6,460 nt of DNA. Origin: an uncultured Methanobrevibacter sp. (GTDB lineage: Archaea; Methanobacteriota; Methanobacteria; Methanobacteriales; Methanobacteriaceae). The stretch lies in assembly GCA_905235495.1 (NCBI GenBank), contig CAJOMK010000075.1:1-6460 (forward strand). Direction: 5' to 3'. Position numbers and translations under genes: made by a program. A model generated the notes under the pieces. It was not told the DNA's origin. It saw nothing but the letters and a program-made list of their open reading frames with translations, and searched no databases. This document shows positions 5,793 through 6,460 of this stretch, one piece after another. How positions within the stretch are numbered: the stretch's first letter is position 1; every line of letters starts with the position of its first letter.

Positions 5793-5941
5793 TTAAATTA
5801 ATTTAAGTTTTAGAGACTTAGATAGTCAACTTTACTGTTACTATTAAATTAAGTCTTAAAGCAGCAAGATAGTCAGCTTTATCAATTAATTTTAAACTAT
5901 TTCTTTTTAAAACCATAAGCTTTTTTGACTATGAGCCTATT
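5793..5941. other. Gene-free spacer with a diverged 15-bp direct repeat
   Basis: AGATAGTCAACTTTA (5820-5834) recurs as AGATAGTCAGCTTTA (5867-5881), 47 bp apart with one mismatch. The complement of ATAGTCAA appears again at 5925-5932. A small 6-bp dyad, TAAAGC/GCTTTA, flanks 5857-5881. On the minus strand this is the 3' untranslated region of the surface-protein gene. No convincing gene is present. Confidence 0.5.
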
Positions 5942-6460
5942 TTAGGTTTGCTCAAATGGAAAACTTACGATCATCAGGACATTTTTGCTAGCTTCGTTGT
6001 AGTTCTCATCACCATCATAACTAATAACTGCTTTGTAGATTCCCATATCAGTTAATTCAGTGAGTTTGAAAGTTGCAACGCCATTAGCATTGGTTTTTGC
6101 ACTGTATGTTTTACCATCCACCTTTAAAGTTATCTCTTGACCATTCATTGCCTTTCCTTTGTTGTCTTTTAAGGAAACTGAATAATATTTGGTTTTTTGG
6201 AAATAACTAAAGACTTCAGATGATGCAATTATTTTTGGAGTGGCCTTTTTAACTGTAAATTTAGTGGTTTTGGTACTAGCCTTGTATACATCGGTCTGTT
6301 TGAAGGTTGCTTTTGCAGTGTATGTTCCAGCCTTAAGACCTGAAATGCTTTTTGTACCTTTACCGTTCACTACTTTTACAATATAGTTAGTGTTTCCAAT
6401 CTTAACATCAACATTACCAGTGAATCCCTCATCTGTTGTTACAGTGACAGTTGCTTTGTC
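5942..6460 (-). CDS. Ig-like-repeat adhesin-like surface protein, C-terminal part (partial)
   Basis: These are the last 172 residues of a minus-strand protein whose beginning lies right of the window; the frame is open through position 6460. Two Ig-like beta-sandwich repeats are visible. The first (about 1-66) runs from DKATVTV through GNVDVKIGN, ISGLKAGTYTAKATF and TTKFTVKKATPKI, a Big_3-like repeat typical of Methanobrevibacter adhesin-like proteins. The second (about 67-168) contains SVSLKDNKGKAMNGQEITLKV, TNANGVATFKLTEL and GIYKAVISYDGDENYNEASK, resembling group-1 bacterial Ig-like domains. Lysine, threonine and tyrosine are abundant, as expected for secreted archaeal surface proteins. 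The protein ends VSFPFEQT with no C-terminal membrane helix or sorting signal, so any anchor must be N-terminal or non-covalent. A GTG at 6370 is internal, not the start. An adhesion role is inferred from the family; the ligand is unknown. Confidence 0.85.
   Translation of the reverse strand, partial: DKATVTVTTDEGFTGNVDVKIGNTNYIVKVVNGKGTKSISGLKAGTYTAKATFKQTDVYKASTKTTKFTVKKATPKIIASSEVFSYFQKTKYYSVSLKDNKGKAMNGQEITLKVDGKTYSAKTNANGVATFKLTELTDMGIYKAVISYDGDENYNEASKNVLMIVSFPFEQT

Noticed and set aside
5818..5916. Minus-strand 32-codon mini-frame from the ATG at 5916
   Set aside because: No ribosome binding site, out of frame with the upstream surface protein, and located in its 3' untranslated region.
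6368..6370. GTG at 6370 as start of the Ig-like protein
   Set aside because: The same frame stays open and keeps Ig-like sequence to the window edge, so this valine is internal.

Overview
The window looks like chromosomal DNA of a host-associated methanogen of the Methanobacteriales, most likely Methanobrevibacter. The reasons are the very AT-rich spacers, the archaeal mevalonate-pathway genes in the order mvk - ipk - idi2 - RNase J (the order I recall for Methanothermobacter), archaeal-type TATA boxes, and part of a lysine/threonine-rich Ig-repeat surface protein of the adhesin-like type common in Methanobrevibacter. The genus is inferred from protein resemblance; no rRNA is present.

Left two thirds (1-4011, minus strand), read in the direction of transcription: mevalonate kinase (4011-3028), isopentenyl phosphate kinase (2942-2127), type 2 isopentenyl-diphosphate isomerase (1637-588) and the first third of an archaeal RNase J (473 to beyond position 1). 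The three enzymes make the building blocks of archaeal ether lipids: MVK phosphorylates mevalonate, IPK turns isopentenyl phosphate into IPP, and Idi2 converts IPP to DMAPP. The middle steps of the modified archaeal mevalonate route are not encoded here. The cluster is not tightly packed. A gene-free, AT-rich spacer of about 490 bp containing oligo-T and palindromic motifs separates ipk from idi, so idi and RNase J probably have their own promoter(s).

Middle (4012-4363): a divergent intergenic region with a palindromic TATA-like element and a perfect 8-bp inverted repeat, then a 43-residue, five-cysteine protein on the plus strand (4164-4295) that I cannot name.

Right part (4364-5724, plus strand): two damaged genes. 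The first is an M50 (site-2-protease-like) membrane metalloprotease. Its whole reading frame can be rebuilt, including HEIGH and the SFDG motif, but only by undoing five single-base insertions, and its start codon is also compromised. The second is a flavodoxin-fold protein with an iron-sulfur-flavoprotein-like cysteine motif, broken once at a T5 run. Either this is a small zone of recent gene decay or it is a patch of homopolymer sequencing error; the sequence alone cannot decide.

Right end (5725-6460): back-to-back hairpin terminators, a short gene-free stretch with a diverged repeat, and the C-terminal 172 residues of a minus-strand Ig-like-repeat surface protein that continues beyond the window.

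I found no CRISPR array, tRNA, rRNA, transposase or convincing new multi-gene system. The most unusual material is the run of same-direction frameshifts and the small cysteine protein with its putative operator opposite mvk.
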